This document shows, in pieces, positions 13,546 through 27,962 of a stretch of 64,000 nucleotides of DNA. Every line of letters begins with the position of its first letter. Positions within the stretch are counted from its first letter, which is position 1. This stretch comes from Cymbidium sinense. Its lineage: Eukaryota > Streptophyta > Magnoliopsida > Asparagales > Orchidaceae. Where the stretch lies: NCBI GenBank assembly GCA_021442155.1, contig CM038225.1:83402925-83466924 (forward strand). The letters run 5' to 3'. Both the position numbers and the translations under genes were made by a program. Below the pieces are notes generated by a model. It was not told the origin of the DNA. It searched no databases and saw only the letters and a list, made by a program, of their open reading frames with translations.

Positions 13546-14671
13546 CTAGTGATTCGAGCAATGAAAGGCCTCACTAGATCAAACTTCAGTGAGTTTTCTA
13601 TTGATAGTTAATCCATAGAGCCACTTGTGGTGTTTATTTTGGATGTGTGTGTGTGTGTGGGGGAGGGGATATCACACAGATCGTAGGGGGTACTTATTAA
13701 GGTGATCAGGTATGACATTGAGGTATGATGTACTATCTCTCAAAAGATAGAGACATCATCCTTCAATAGACCTCATCACCTAATAAGGACTCCTATGGCA
13801 TGATGGGTCTTCGAATGTACCAAAGATTTTTCTCTACTTTACATGGATGAATAAAGTAGGGTTTATATTAAATCAAGTTCTTAAGTTCCCCATAAAGGAA
13901 AGCCTCCATAGTTAATTACATCATAGGGAATGAAATTCCTAAGAATACTCTCAATTAATGTACATAATTATCATCTCTAAAGGTTTTAAGGTTAGACTAT
14001 CAAAGGATTGGTTATGTTTAGAAAATCAATTGGAAAATTTAAGGAGAAGACTTATTTTTGGAATCCAAAGGAAAGAAGAGGAAATGCTCATGATATCAGG
14101 ATGCCTAGTGAGCATTCTAATCTATCCTATAATTGAGCTTTATATATTTGAAAGTGAGGGACTTATTTATTTGAGTTGAAATTTACTAGATTGTTAGGGC
14201 TTATAATCAACACAAGGTTATGGAAATGCCTAAGAGACGGGGATTTATGCTTATAGCCCGAAAAAATAGTGACCTCAGATCTTAAATCTAAGGAGTTTTA
14301 GTATGAGCTAAAGCACGACCTAAATTTAATAGATGGAGATAATGGTTTACCTCTATAAGAGAGAGTAAATCATCCGACTTTTGGACTTACAACCACCTGG
14401 AGTGGCCGCCAGCTAACTCTTACTATGATTTTAAAACCATGTAGTCTGGTCTTATAAATTGCAAGATAGCTTGGGTAGTTATTTATTTGGAAAGAGTCTA
14501 AAGTCCTAAGCCCACTCCCTAAGAGTCTAGAGAATCAGTGATATAAGCATATGACTTAATATATAAATGCAAAATCTTTTCAAATTTTATTTCATTTTTG
14601 ACACATCACTTAGGCAAAGGCTTTGAGATTTTTATATGCCTAAATGCATGATGAAATAGATTATTAGCCAA

Positions 14672-14675
<4 letters not shown>

Positions 14676-14718
<43 letters not shown>
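14676..14718. repeat. (AG)n microsatellite in R1
   Basis: A pure AG run of about 43 bases. The equivalent sites in the E1 LTRs (about 17095 and 50190) have only a short AGAGAG, so it expanded in R1 alone. Confidence 0.95.
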
Positions 14719-14723
<5 letters not shown>

Positions 14724-15151
14724 CTCCGTTGTCTGGGGTTGCTCTCATGAGTCAAGCGGTCCATATTGTGCAGGGATGGAGGGCCTCATTTTGCATATAT
14801 GACTCAAGAAGATATGCATGATGTGAGACATACAACCATACAACTAAGGAGTTTCCAAATCTTTTAATTATATTATTTATATCCTAGGCTTTATGATGAG
14901 ATTATGAGTCATTTAAAATTTAGTTATAAGCAATTAATTAGGTAGAAAAATTATTTTATCCTAAGAGCCTATCACATCTAGGCCACACATTAAAGCAACA
15001 ATCATAAGAAACTATGAAAAGTATGTCATTTCTAATGCACACTCTAAATAAATCATCAATCAATTTCATAACTATCACAAAAGAATAAGAGGCTGGTGTG
15101 GTCGGGTACCACCGTACACCCTAAAAAAAAAGATGAGTAACCAAGCTCTAC

Positions 15152-15160
15152 CCTTATATA
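15152..15160 (-). promoter_or_regulatory. LTR TATA box (R1)
   Basis: Minus-strand TATATAAGG followed by GTAGAGCTTGG. It is equivalent in position to the TATA boxes of S1, S3 and both E1 LTRs. Confidence 0.6.
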
Positions 15161-17516
15161 AATTAGAATATAAAAGAATAATTACAATTTAGAATGAATT
15201 CATGCTATGGGGGTCGATTCATTCTTCACTCTTCCATCTTCCTCCATCTTTCATTTGATTTAGTTTGCTCCTTCTTTGATTTGGATGTGCTTGCTTCAAA
15301 GGCATCACAAGGTACCCAAGGACAAAGCCATTGCTCATCCTAATCCCCCATAACACTAATTCTAATTTCTATTATGAAATAACATTCACATAAGAAAAAT
15401 AAATCTAACTACACCTACAAAATAGATGTTAGTTAAACATACATTTAATTCGAAGCAGTTATATGTATAATTTAGACTTATCACCCTACATATGGGTAAC
15501 CAGGCCCACCTGTCCCAACTTGGATTATGCTTAGCAATTTAAGCAACCTGTAAAGAGAGCATTTATATTTATTTTTAAGCATCCCCTTAAGCATAATCCC
15601 ATGCAAAAATATGATTAGGCTAAGAACGGCTTAACATCCAATCTAAGAAACATACACCCTAAAATCTAGTCTAAAATAATACAACATAAAATAAAATATA
15701 CATCACATCATACACCATCCTAACATAGAACTAAAAGTGGTGACTAAACTCTAACATGTGTGTTAAGATCTTGTGTGGTATGTCTTAACTAAGCATTAGA
15801 GTTATATTTTTCTAAGTTTGGAAGTGTTTAATTTCACATAAGGGTTGGTTTCACTTGAAGTTGTTTAATTGATTTGTAAATTTTAATTTGTATTTTATTT
15901 TATTTCATGTAATTTACACTTAGCAACTAAGTGTTATAAAGAGAAGGAAGATGATTACCCTCTTCCATCCCTACCTTAAGCCACTTTCTAAAGAATATTG
16001 ATTTGATTTAGTTTTCTTTAATGAATAACTTATTAAATGATTGTGGTGTTTATTTTTGGATGTGGGAGGACACCACGCAGATTATATGGGGTACTTATTG
16101 AAGTGATTGGGTGCAACATTGAGACAAAATATACTATCTCGAAAGATAGAGGCATCACCCTTTAATGGACCTAGTCACCTAATAAGGGCTCTTAAGGGAT
16201 GATGGGTCTTCAAATATACCTGAGATTTTTGCCCTGCTTTACCTGGATGAATAAAGTAGGGTTTATATTAAACTAGATTCTTAAGTTATCTATGGAGACA
16301 AGCCTTCATAGTTAATTACATCTTAAATAATGAGATTCCCTAAGAATACTCTCAATTAAAGTAGACGGTCATCATCTCTAAAGATTTTAAGGTTAGATTA
16401 TCAAAGGTTTGGTTATGTTTGTAAAATTAATTGAGAAAGTTCAAGGAGAAGACTTACTTTTGGATTCCAAAGGGAGAAAGTAGGAAATGCTCATGATATT
16501 AGGAAGCCTAATGAGCATTCTAATTTTTCCTATAATTGGGCTTTATATATTCAATAGTGAAGAGATTTTATTCATTTGAGTTGAATATTTATTAGATTGC
16601 TAGGACTTATAATCTACCAACATAAGATTGTGGAATGCCTAAGAGGTGAGGATTTATGCTTATAGCCTGAAGGAAATAACTACCTCATATCCTAAATCTA
16701 TGGAGCTTTAGCACGAGCTAAAGCATGACCTAAATATAAGCGACAGGTGGACATAAAGGTTCACCTTGACAAGAGAGGATGAACCGTCTGGCTTCTGGAC
16801 TTATAACCATCTGGAGTAGCCGCCCGCTAACTCTTCCTGTATTTTTAAAATCATGTAGTCTGATCTTTTGAATTACAAGATAGTTAGGGTAGTTATTTAA
16901 TTGGAAAGAGACTAAAGTCTTAAACCCACTCCCTAATAGACTAAAGCATGAGTGCTATGAGCATATGACTAAATCTATAAATGCAAAAGCTTTTCAAATT
17001 TTATTTCATTCTGACACCTTATTTAGACAAAAGCTTTGGGATTTTTATATGCTTAAATGCTTGCTGAAAATTAATTATTGGCCAAATCAAAGGAGAGAGG
17101 GGTTGCTCACATAGGTCAAGCGGTCTGTATTGTGTAAGGATGGAGGCCCTCATTTTGTAAAAGTCACTCAAGAAGATATACATGATGTGAGATAAACAAT
17201 CATACAACTAACGGGTTGATAAATCTTCTAATTATCTTATTTATGTCCTAGGCTTTATGATGAGGCTATGAATTATTTAAAATTTAATTATGAGTGATTA
17301 GTTGGGTAGAAAAATTATTTTTATCTAAGAGCCTGCCACATCCAAGCCACATATTAAAGTATCAATCATAAGAAACTACGAAAAAGCATGACATTTCTAA
17401 TGCACAATTTAAATAAATCATCAACCAATTTTATAACTACCGCAAAAGGATAAGAGGCTGGTGCGGTCGAATACCGACGTACAAGTTGAAAAGAAAAGAT
17501 GGATAGTTGAGCTCAC

Positions 17517-17525
17517 CCTTATATA
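17517..17525 (-). promoter_or_regulatory. LTR TATA box (E1 3' LTR)
   Basis: Minus-strand TATATAAGG followed by GTGAGCTC, at the family-conserved position about 1.48 kb from the LTR 3' end. Confidence 0.6.
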
Positions 17526-18699
17526 ACCCAGAATATAAAAGAATAATTACAATTAGAATGAATACATGCTATGGGGGGTCTTCATTCTTCATATCTCCTT
17601 ATCTTCATCCTTCTTCCTCTTGATTAGTTTGCTCCTTCTTTAATTTGGATGTGTTTACTTCAAAAGCATCATAGGGCACCCCAGGATAAAGCCTTCTTGC
17701 CAGTGCTCATCCTAATCTCCCATAGCACTAATCCTAATTCCTATTATAGAAATTACATTTTTACATGAAAAGTAGATCTAACTACACTTATAAAACAGGG
17801 GTTAGCTAAACATACATACAATCCCAAGTAGTCATATGTATATTTTAGACTTAGCACCCTGCACATGGATAACCAAGCCCATCTGTCCTAACTTAGATTA
17901 TGGTTAGGGGTTTAAGCAACCCGCAAAGAGAACATTTATATTTATTTTTAAGCATCCCCTTAAGCACAATCCCATGTAGAAAATATGATTAGGCTAAGCG
18001 CAGCCTAACATCTAGTCTTGAAGCATGCATCCTAATATCCAATCTAAAAAAATACATCATAAAATAAAACATACATCATATCATACACCATCCTAACATA
18101 GAGCTAGAAGTGGTGACTTAATTCTAATGCATGTGTTAAGGCTTTGTGTGGTGTGTCTTAACTAAGCATTAGAGTTGTGAATTTTTTAAGTTTGGAAATT
18201 CTTCAAGTTAACATGATGGTGGGTTTCATTTGAAGTTGTTTAATTGATTTGTAAATTTTAATTTATATATTTTTTATTTTTTTCATAAGATTTACACTAA
18301 ACAACTAAGTGTTATAAAGAGAAGGAAGAAGATTACCCTCTTCCATCACTACCTTAAGCCACTTTCTAAAGCATATTGATTTGATTTAGTTTTCTTTAAT
18401 GAATGTCTTATTAAATGATTTTTAATTATAAGTTTAGGTTCACTTTAAAATGACCTTATGCAATATTGAAGGCTTCTTAAGGTTAACATAATTAAATTAC
18501 ATAATATATATTAAGTCATTCCCTTTCATCACATGTAACATGCATATGATCCAATCCAAAGTGTATCTATACATACAATATATTTTAGCACACTTGAATG
18601 ATGAATTCATGTGTATGTTTGAAGTTTATATTTTCATTTTGATTGAATTATATGAACATATAAATTAAAGCTCTATCCAAATTATAATAGCAAAATACA

Positions 18700-19330
18700 T
18701 AAGGATGGAATGACATAAGTACGTGTCATTGTTAACCAGGGAATCAAATGACTTCCTTGGGGCTAGTAAAGCCTTATATTCCCGGGATGTCTAGACTATA
18801 TACTTATTAGCATTCCAAACTTATGTAAATCTATATATGAATAAGGAAAAGAAAGCACTAATTTATATATAACATATGCTAATGACTTAAGTGAATATGA
18901 ATGCATGCATTTTCAGAACAAAAGGGGATTTTCATCTTTTAATTAAGCACACATACACATGTATAAAAGATATGAGCAAGTATGTATCATTGTTGACCAG
19001 GGAAGTTAGGTAATCAAATGACCTCTTTGGGATTAACTAAAGCCTCATATTCCCGAGATGTCCAGACTAAACACTTGCTATCTTAAATACATATGAATGT
19101 ATACACAACTATAAATATGAAAGCCATGCAAAGATTGTATTTTCTTTTATTAAATCATTTAGGCATATGAATTAAAGCTCTATCTAAATTCTAATATCAA
19201 AATACTTAAGAATGAAACCAAATGAGTACTTGTCGTTGCTAAACTAAGGAAGTTAGGTAATCAAATGACCTCCTTGGGGCTACTTAAATCCTCGCATTCC
19301 CGGGATGTCCATATTATATACCCATTATTG
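18700..19330 (-). repeat. triplicated about 250-bp block in the E1 3' LTR
   Basis: Three tandem units share the landmarks AACCAGGGAA, AATCAAATGACCTCCTTGGG and ATTCCCGGGATGTCCA on the plus strand, at about 18735, 18995 and 19245. The 5' LTR has the same three at about 51850, 52120 and 52365. S1 (about 9225) and S3 (about 26640) have a single, more diverged copy, so the triplication defines a subfamily. Confidence 0.8.
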
Positions 19331-22300
19331 TTCAAACTTATATAAGTCTATATATGAATTATAAAAAAGAGAGCTTTATTTAATATGCTTAAACTATAAA
19401 CACATGCAAATTCTATGTATATTTATAACTATCAATACTCTAAGTATTATAATTGGTTTATAAGCTTTAGAAAATAGTTTTGAATTTATTAGTGATAATA
19501 GCCACACATATATTTAAGTTAATCCAATACATGCAAGCTTACATAAAGGAAATTCATTTGATTCATTTACAATTGAAAATATGAATGTATGAAATCAATG
19601 GCATACAACATCTAATATGTTTGGGAAGAAATGACTAAACATAACCATATGATTTCATTCAATTACATTAATCCCAAAGACAATCATAATAAATAAAACC
19701 ATTTAAGGAAAACCAAAGTTCATTATTGATTTATGATTTAAGATTTTGATCAAGCTTAAAGAGGAGAATAATTACTTGCTATTTTAATCTTATTCCCACA
19801 TTAGTAGTTTGATTTGGTTTAAGAAATGGTAATTAAGTGGATTTTATGAGTCAATTAAGTTGGATCTTTAATTAAATCAATTAATTACCCTTACCTATGC
19901 TTCTTTACTTTGATTAACCACTTAATTATGAGCTACAAATGATATGAACATGTGAGAAAATAAAATTGCAATGCTCCTACAAGAATCTAATGCAAATAGC
20001 TCATGATTAAGAGATAATTAAATCAAAGAACCTAATTAAGTACTATTATGATTTTCTTACACTTATGGGTTAGTCATAATTTCCTTAAAGAGTCTTTATG
20101 TTTTTAAACACATAAAGAGAAACCCTTAATTTCATTGTTAATTATTAAATGTGATTATGATTTTAATTTGATTAATTAAGCCACTTTAATTAACTAATTA
20201 CTCCTTAATTAATGTCATTTTAATTATTTTTTCTTTAAAGTGAAATGGTCTTAGGAAAAGAGGTTAGGAAGGAGGTCCTAACCCCATTCCCCTTACCCAT
20301 TCACTGTTTAATAGTGATTAGTGTACTTAATTAATTAATTTTTACTATTTAAGAGGTTAATTAATCAATTAAACTAATTAAGAGAGTGATTAGAGCTTAA
20401 ATAGTCAATTATCCTAATTAACCAAGCAATAAATCCCAAGAAAATTATGGGAGGCAAAGGTCATCCCATTAAACAAACACACAAAGTTTGAGATTAATTA
20501 CTCAAGTAATTAAGGGGTAATTAAGCTAATTAAGTCTTAATAATTGTTCAAAATTAATTAATTAATTTTAAATAATTCTCCTCTAGAATACCTTCAAAAT
20601 AAATATTTATTTGTATTTTTCTAATTTTTCTATAATTTGTTATGAATTTTGAAGTTTTAGCCATTAATTAAGTAATTAAGACTAATTTAAGCCTAATCCT
20701 ATCGACGCCACACGTATCGCTGACATGGCACGCTTTTCACATGGTGCTATAGGATTGGTCACTTAACGACGTCTGAGTCAGTGTCTACGTGGATAGCGGC
20801 GGACTCGCTTTCATCTCCACCGTCCGATCTAAAATCGGACGACGCATATCAAACTCGTAGTTCCTCAAGAGATAAAAATGGATAAATCTAATGGATTAAT
20901 CACTATCATCCATTCCAATCATACGAAATGGACGATGCATGATCCATTGTCTCCCAGGCGATGAGAGATGGACAATGTCTGCCTTTTGTCGCTTGATTCA
21001 AGCTCACTCGAGCTCGGATTGATTCAGAATTTAACCCACAACATCACGAGGTAGATCTGAAGGGATCTACTTGTTGAATTTGCACGACATACCAATTTTC
21101 TTCTAAATGGCCAAACAAATTTTCACCAAAAGCTCGATTTCATGGAATTACCTCACGGAGCTCAAGACCGGTGTTGCAATCAATTGAGGATGCTTTGTCT
21201 AGTGGAGATAAAGCCCTATTGATCAGCACGCATGGGGTTTCCTTACCGTTTACTCGGAGGGCCACGAACTGATGAAATGCAAGTGGATGTTGATCAAACT
21301 CAAACTCGATGGTCTGAGGGCTTGCGAGGTGATTTGTTCTTACTCGACGAAGTGTGGGGAAGGTGTGGGTGAAGTTAAATTGAGTTTGGTTAAGTATTAG
21401 TGAAGTTGGATAGAGTGGAAGGCTACCCTATTTTAGGTTGAAAGTTTCTAATAATGGGGAGGCTCAAGAGGCTTGGAGAATGCTCTAGGGATTTCGAATT
21501 CACTCTCTCAAGATCTCTGAGGGTTCAAGTGCTAGATTTGCTCGAAATGAGGGCAGTTGTTGACCTCATTTTTTGAATGAACTCTCAACACCTCTATCTT
21601 AGACATAGGATTCCTCTTAGACTTTAAGAGTTCCTTAGTCTTATGACACATCTAGTGATTAGGTGGACACTTAACCTAGCCCTAGAAGACTTAAAAGGTT
21701 TAGCCATAGGAATAGGTCATGCCTTAGGGGTGTTATGAATTTTCTTACCCATCTTGAACCATTCCTCAATTTCCTTCCTTCAAGTCCAACTCCAAATCAA
21801 TTCTATTTGATTTTCTCCAAACTCAAATCAATTCCATAATTAAAATCCATGATTGAAATCTATGATTGAAACCCATGATCAAAATCCATCAAAATTTCTA
21901 AGTTTAAATTTTCTTAAGTCCTTAATCTTCTCTTAAGGGCTTAGCCAAAATCTTAATCAAAACCAAATCAAATCTTTGAGATTTTCTAATAATTCATTTA
22001 TATTATCATTTATATTCACATATATAAATGAGATATAAATTCAAACCAATCAAACTAAACTCAAAATTTCAAATCAATTCATTGAAATTTCCTTAAATCC
22101 TTTAAATTCCCTTTTAATGGATTTAACCCAAATCATGATCAAACCTATTCAAACTCCTGAGATTTTCTCAAAACTCATTTATATTCTTATTTATGTTCAC
22201 ATATATAAATGAAATATAAATACAAACTCATCAAATCAAACCCAAAAATTAAATTCCAATTTAAAATTTCCTTAAATCCTTTAAATTCTCATTAATGGAT

Positions 22301-22899
22301 TTAACCCAAATCATGATCAAACCTATTCAAACTCGTGGAATTTTCTCAAAACATATTTTATTATTATTTATATTCTCATATGTAAATGAAATATAAATAC
22401 AAACTTATCAAATGAAACCCAAAAATTAAATTCCCATTTAAAAATTTCCTTAAATCCTTTAAATTATCTTTAATAGATTTAACCTAAACCATGATTAAAT
22501 CACTTCAAATCCTTGAAATTTTCTCATGGTCCATTTATATTCTCATTTATATTCATATATATAAATGAAATATAAATTCAAACAATCAAAACCTATTCCA
22601 AAAATCAACTCAAATCAAATCAAAATCCAACCTAAGCCTTTCAAGTCAAAATCTTGAAATTAGCCAAATCAACTCAAATCAAGACAAACCTTGATTTTCT
22701 CTCATGATTTAATCAACCCTACAATCATGAGTCATATATAAATCCAAACTTCAATCAAAAATTAAAACCCAAGTCAAAAATCAAACCCTAAATCCTTTCA
22801 TATTCTTCCTTTGAATATGAAATTAAATGAATCAAAACCCATTTGACTTCAAACCACTTGTAAATGGATTTATATTTCAATCATAAGTCCATGCACAAG

Positions 22900-23770
22900 T
22901 TTAATCAACTTCAAATCATGCTTTGACCAAGCCATTTGACTCACTTAGGCTCATTTGATCCAAAGTGACCCAAAAGTAATTCTTATGAGCCAAATTTAAC
23001 TTAACCAAATTATTGGATAGAACCAAAATCATATATCCCTCTCATCATGATCAACAATCATCATGGGATGATCAATCAATCAAATTGGGTCAAACCAAGT
23101 CAAATCTAAGGATTGACCAAGTCAACACTTAGCCCAAAATAAAACCTAACCTAGCCAAATTCCACCATAGGCCAAATTGATTGAAACCATTGATTTAAGT
23201 TTACTCATGACCTATGTTTGAACTTGACCAAGCCAACATTTGAGCCTAATCTAGCCCAATTGGCCACTTGACCTAAGTTGACCCATTTTGACCTAAAGGG
23301 CCAAAATGTGTCAAAACTTGATCTAAGCCAAATTGATCCAGACCAATGGGTCAAGTTCATTCTAAATCACTTGTTGAACTTGACCAAAGCCTGAATTGGC
23401 CAACTAGACCTAACCTAGCCCAATTGACCTTAGACCCAACATGACCTAAAGGGGTTTGAGTCAAATTTGAAATTAACTAAAATTAATTAGAAACAAAGAT
23501 ACCAATCCACTACATATGACTAACCTAACCTAAACCTACCCTTGATCTAGCCCAAATAGGTCAAATGGGTTAAATAGGTCAACTTGACCCATTTGACCTA
23601 AATGAAGTCATATGAGCCAAATTGAAAACTAAACCAAATTGAACCAAGCCAAAGACACCAAAATATTTCAAATGGTCATATGAACTTGACCCAACCCTTG
23701 GTTTGACCCAATTTGACCTATTGATCAACTTGACCCAAGTTGATCCATTTTGACCTAAATGGGTCAACAT
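22900..23770 (+). repeat. degenerate about 155-bp tandem repeats in the LTR 5' part (shown in S3)
   Basis: The phrase CCAAATTGATtgaaacca(a/t)tg recurs at about 23172, 23327, 23475 (weak) and 23632, each followed by 'aactTGACC' words. Spacings are about 155, 148 and 157. S4 shows the same register at about 36895, 37032, 37188, 37335 and 37500. The 5' 1.5-2 kb of this LTR therefore appears to have grown from a short repeat unit. Confidence 0.6.
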
Positions 23771-26700
23771 GAGCCAAACCCTATGAAATGGATTCTAAAT
23801 CTAATGAAACTTGGAAAAACCTAATTTCTCCACATACCCAACATATCCAAAGTGGAAAAACAACAAAATGACCATTCTACCCTTAGGCCATAGAACAAAT
23901 TTTGGCTTAACCCATGGGTAATATGGTCATACCCTCTTCACATTCACTTGAGGCTTTCCTAAAAGCTCAAGGGGACCTAGGGGAGAGTGGTGCACCCAAC
24001 CTAATGGGTTTGGGTCAGCCCATTTGGTCCCTAGACCAAACCCAACCTAGTCAAAAATTACATATTCAAACTCCCTCTCAAGCTCAAATTCAAGCACATG
24101 GGAGGTTGGAAATCCACTTTTTGGCTCAAACTGACCATGTGCATACTCCGAACTGATCAAACAACCCTCAGCCTATGATCAATTGGATCAAAATAGTAAG
24201 AGCATTGCCGGTTGTCCGATCCTTCAAGGGGGAGATATACTCCCCCTAATTCAATTCAATTCTCACTTCCCCTCTGTCGATTGAAGCTAAGGAACTCAGA
24301 GCAAGCATCAGAGAGTATTCCTAAGATTCTTAGAGAGGATTTGAAAAGGCCATTCTTGGTTTTGTACAGTAGGGGAGCCTCATTGAAGAGCAAACTTCTT
24401 CCAGACTCAAATTCCTTCCAATTGCTCTTGCACACTTAATCAGGGAGCTAAGTCGAGTGCACCTAAGCTTCTATTGGAGTTCCCACAGCAAGGAAGGATC
24501 CAATTCACTTAAGGCCTCAAGCTAGCCAAGGAGGAGTTGGCCCATACATCAATCCACTCAACCTCAAGTGCTCATACTCTTAACAGAGCTTCGTCTCAAC
24601 AAGACGAAGCTTCTCCAAGGGAATCAAGCACCGGTGATCACCTACGATGAGGTATGGGATTTTTCAACCATTAAACTCAATGTGGTGTGGAGCTTTGTGA
24701 AAGAAATTTTCACCCCATCAATTTTTGACCGTTGGATTTGCCACTGCCTTTAGATGAATTTGGTTTGATTCCATGCTAGATCGAGCTTGGATCTTCCCTT
24801 GATCATGGATGATGTCATAAGGGGAAGAACTTGATGATCTCAACCGCCCATCCATCCGCATTTTAGATGGATGGTCGAGATAATTCAACACTAGAAATCC
24901 TTGATTTAAAATGGGGGAGATCTAAGCGTCCGATCTGATCGATGATGAGGATTAAAGCGCGTGCGCCATTGCCGTTGTTTGGGATGTGACATTTAAGTGA
25001 CCCCCTCATGGTGTAAAGCTTGTAAAGCACACTGACCGCCGTTGCCATGCATCGTGCAATAATCCAGGGATTAGTTAGGATTAATAAAATGCATTAATTA
25101 ATTCCTAATTCACTTAGAGATCTTTCAAAATTCATAACTCTTGCTAGAAAATTTAAAAAAATGTGAAATAAAATCCAATGGATAGATAATTAAGCCTAGA
25201 ATATTTTAAAATTAATTTTAATGAGTTTGAATTATGCTTTTCTTTGTATTTGAGTTTTATTGGAAAGTTTATTTTGCTAATTACTTTTTAATTAAGCCTC
25301 TAATTAATCCCAAATTCCTTGGGTAAGTTTTAAGGGATAACTTCTACCTCCCCTAATTTTCTTGGGATTTATTGAAGGCTTGATTAAGAGAATGGTTTCC
25401 ATAATTGCCCTCCTTATGTAATTAAGCATAATTAGGGTATGATTATTGATTTTAACCTATGATTCGGGTTGATTAAGGTCAGATTCAGTAAGTAGAAGGT
25501 TTATAGAATATTTTTGGAAATTTTCCCCTAAGCTATTCCCTAAACCCCCTCTTGTCTCCTTAATCTCCACTTAATTAAGGGTTAATTCATTAATTATCCC
25601 CTTAATCAATTTCTAAAAATTCTAAAAAGTTCCAAAACTTAATTAATCTACTTTGGGTAGATTCTTAGGTGTTTAATAGCCTAAGTTCGTCAAGGAAATC
25701 AAAACCCAATTCATAAGTATGAAGGGGTGTTTTGAAATTACTTAAGCTAAACCCCTTAGCTTAATTAACGTTTAATTGTGAGCCAAATTGCATTAGACCA
25801 TTTCCTTATTAGGTGCATTGGAAATTTAAATTCCTTGTGGGTTTTATGTCATCTCATTGGCTCATAATTATTTAGTTAATTCTTCTAAGATGGTGTAGGT
25901 AAGGGTTAATTAAGTTACTTATTTCATACTTTAATCTAATCAACATATAAAAATAAATTTAATTATTTAAAAATTAAACCAAAATATCAAACACATGTGG
26001 GAATTAGTTAGAACAACAAACTAATTTCACCTTTTCAAAATTAAATTAAACTTAAAACTAAACAAAAATCATTTTGAATTCACTTTGATTTATTTTAAAC
26101 TTTCTTATTCTATAAGAATGTCTTTAGGATTTAAGTGAAGTGAGCTTTTTTTTACATGCTTTCATTACTTTGGATCCTTCCCAACATGTCAAATTTGTAT
26201 GTCATATGATTTCATGCATTCATGTTTTTCAAATTCAAATTTAAAAATGAAATTGTTTACTTTATGTCAAATTTATATGTGTTGGCTGAAGTACAAATAT
26301 GAATGGCTATTATCACTATTAAATTCAAATTATTTTCAAAACATCTAAATCAAACACTAAATCTAAAAGTGTGCTACTTATACTTTAATTATGAGTTTGC
26401 ATGTTGAAAATTATAAATGTATGCTTAGTATAGGTTTCCTTTCTTTCTTATGTTGGTATAGTTTTGAATATGAGTTAGTAAGATATAAGGTTCATTTGAA
26501 AAGAACCTAACACTTACTTAATTCCATACCCTATTCATCCCTATGCTATCACCTAAGAAGGGTTGCCTATACTAGCATACATAAATTACATAAACCATAT
26601 GTATAAAAGAAATGAAATGAAAAAGAAAGTGGTATATTAGTCTGGACAACCCCGAGATTGCGAGACTTTATGTAGCCCTAAGTAGGTCTTGTACCTTACA

Positions 26701-27827
26701 CCTCTTGTTAACAATGGTGTTGTACTCACTTATGCCTTTCTTACTTTCATATGTGTATGTGAAGATTTGGATAAGGAAAACCTTTTCTACTTAAGATAAA
26801 TCATGTATACTCAACTTCTAAATTTCTTAAATGGATTAGTTAGCATATATCATAAAGTGTGTTAAATACTCTCATTTTCATGTATAAAAATATTTAGGAT
26901 CTATCCATATGCATGTTATATATGTTGGGAAAGAAATGAAGTAATATATGTTATGTGAATTTTGATTCATTTTATTTAATCTTAAAATGCCTTTCTTTTT
27001 AAATAGGTTTGTTTAAAGTTTATCTAAACTTAGTATTAATTAAAAGATTTAATCAAAACATTCACTAAACCAAACTAAAATGTGAACCTACTTTAGAAAT
27101 TACTTAGGTTAGGAAGGAAAGAGAAGTTCTCTTCTCTCTCCCTTTCTTCATAACTTAGTAATTAATTGTAGGATCCACTTAAACAAAATCAAAACATGAA
27201 ATAAAATCAATCCAAAACTTCTAAACAACTTAAATGAAACCCTCCTCTAAGTTGAACATGTTTTCTCACTTAGAAAATCCTAACTTAAAGCCATAGCTAA
27301 GCATACCACACAAACCTTCAAAGTACACACATTAGCCTAAGTCAGCACTTCCAGCTTTAGGTTAGGTCGGTGAATGGTTTGATGCTTTATTTTGTTTTGT
27401 GATATATGTTTTAGATTGGATGTTAGGGTGTATGCTAATAGAATGAATGGTTGGATGTTCTTAGTTTAACTATTCTTTTCTGTAGGATTGTGCTTAAGGG
27501 GAGCTATCATAAATAAAAATATAAAAATGATTTTGCTTTCAGGTGCTTTATACCCCTAAGCATAATCCATAGGCGAGGTAAACTTAGTCACCCATGTGTG
27601 GGGTGATAAGTCCAATATACATGCGTAGGATTTGTGTGGTTTATTTTAGCTAACCTTTATTTTGTAGGTGTTAGCTAGATTTATCTTTTCCCTTTTCATG
27701 TAAATTTATGCAATTAGGATTTTAGAATGATTGTTATAGAAATTAGGATAAGCATTGATCATAAGATCCTATCTTATGCACCATATAAAGCCTTGGATCA
27801 TCCACCTTCCAACCTTCCAAAAGCAAG

Positions 27828-27890
27828 AATCAAAAGAAGAAAGAAGAAAAGAAAGAAGAAAGAAGAAAAGAAGAAAGAAGAAAGAAAGTT
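27828..27890 (+). repeat. GAA/GAAA purine tract upstream of the S3 TATA box
   Basis: About 60 bases of AAGAAG/AAAGAAG repeats, ending about 65 bases before the TATA box. Other copies have only a short CT/GA-rich stretch here (for example about 17580-17640 on the opposite strand). The Lys/Glu-rich open frames across it are artefacts of the repeat. Confidence 0.85.
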
Positions 27891-27953
27891 TGAAGACCCC
27901 CATAACAAAGAGTTCCTTGCTTAATTGTAATATAATTCATTTGTAATCTGGGT

Positions 27954-27962
27954 TGTATAAGG
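27954..27962 (+). promoter_or_regulatory. LTR TATA box (S3)
   Basis: TGTATAAGG followed by GTAGAGCTTGG, identical in core to S1 and to the E1 5' LTR. Confidence 0.6.

Larger units (their letters stand above)
13626..16041 (-). mobile_element. R1: 3' third of a reversed family LTR, interrupted by E1
   Basis: On the plus strand it starts TGTGGTGTTTATTTTGGATG, the reversed LTR 3' terminus. It aligns in order with 16042-18420 and 49147-51530 through the paired CTATCTCTCAAAAGATAG palindrome (about 13732), a CTTTACATGGATGAA stretch, and the TATA box. It breaks off at TTATTAAATGAT (16041), exactly where the next full LTR terminus begins. In the other copies the homologous sequence continues into the AATTAATT-rich part, so R1 looks like the older target of the E1/E2 array. 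Its missing part is not found in this window. Confidence 0.75.
16042..21557 (-). mobile_element. E1 3' LTR, distal part (R/U5, TATA, AATTAATT-rich and middle parts)
   Basis: It starts on the plus strand TGTGGTGTTTATTTTTGGAT, the reversed LTR 3' terminus, inside R1. It is collinear with 49147-54670 of the 5' LTR, including the triplicated block (18700-19330) and the GC-balanced middle (20700-21557). Homology to the 5' LTR stops at 21557, where S3 begins TGTTGACCTC, and resumes at about 29487. Confidence 0.85.

Noticed and set aside
13640..13662. (TG)n tract as part of a separate element
   Set aside because: A short local expansion in the R1 LTR terminus; the surrounding sequence matches the other LTR ends.
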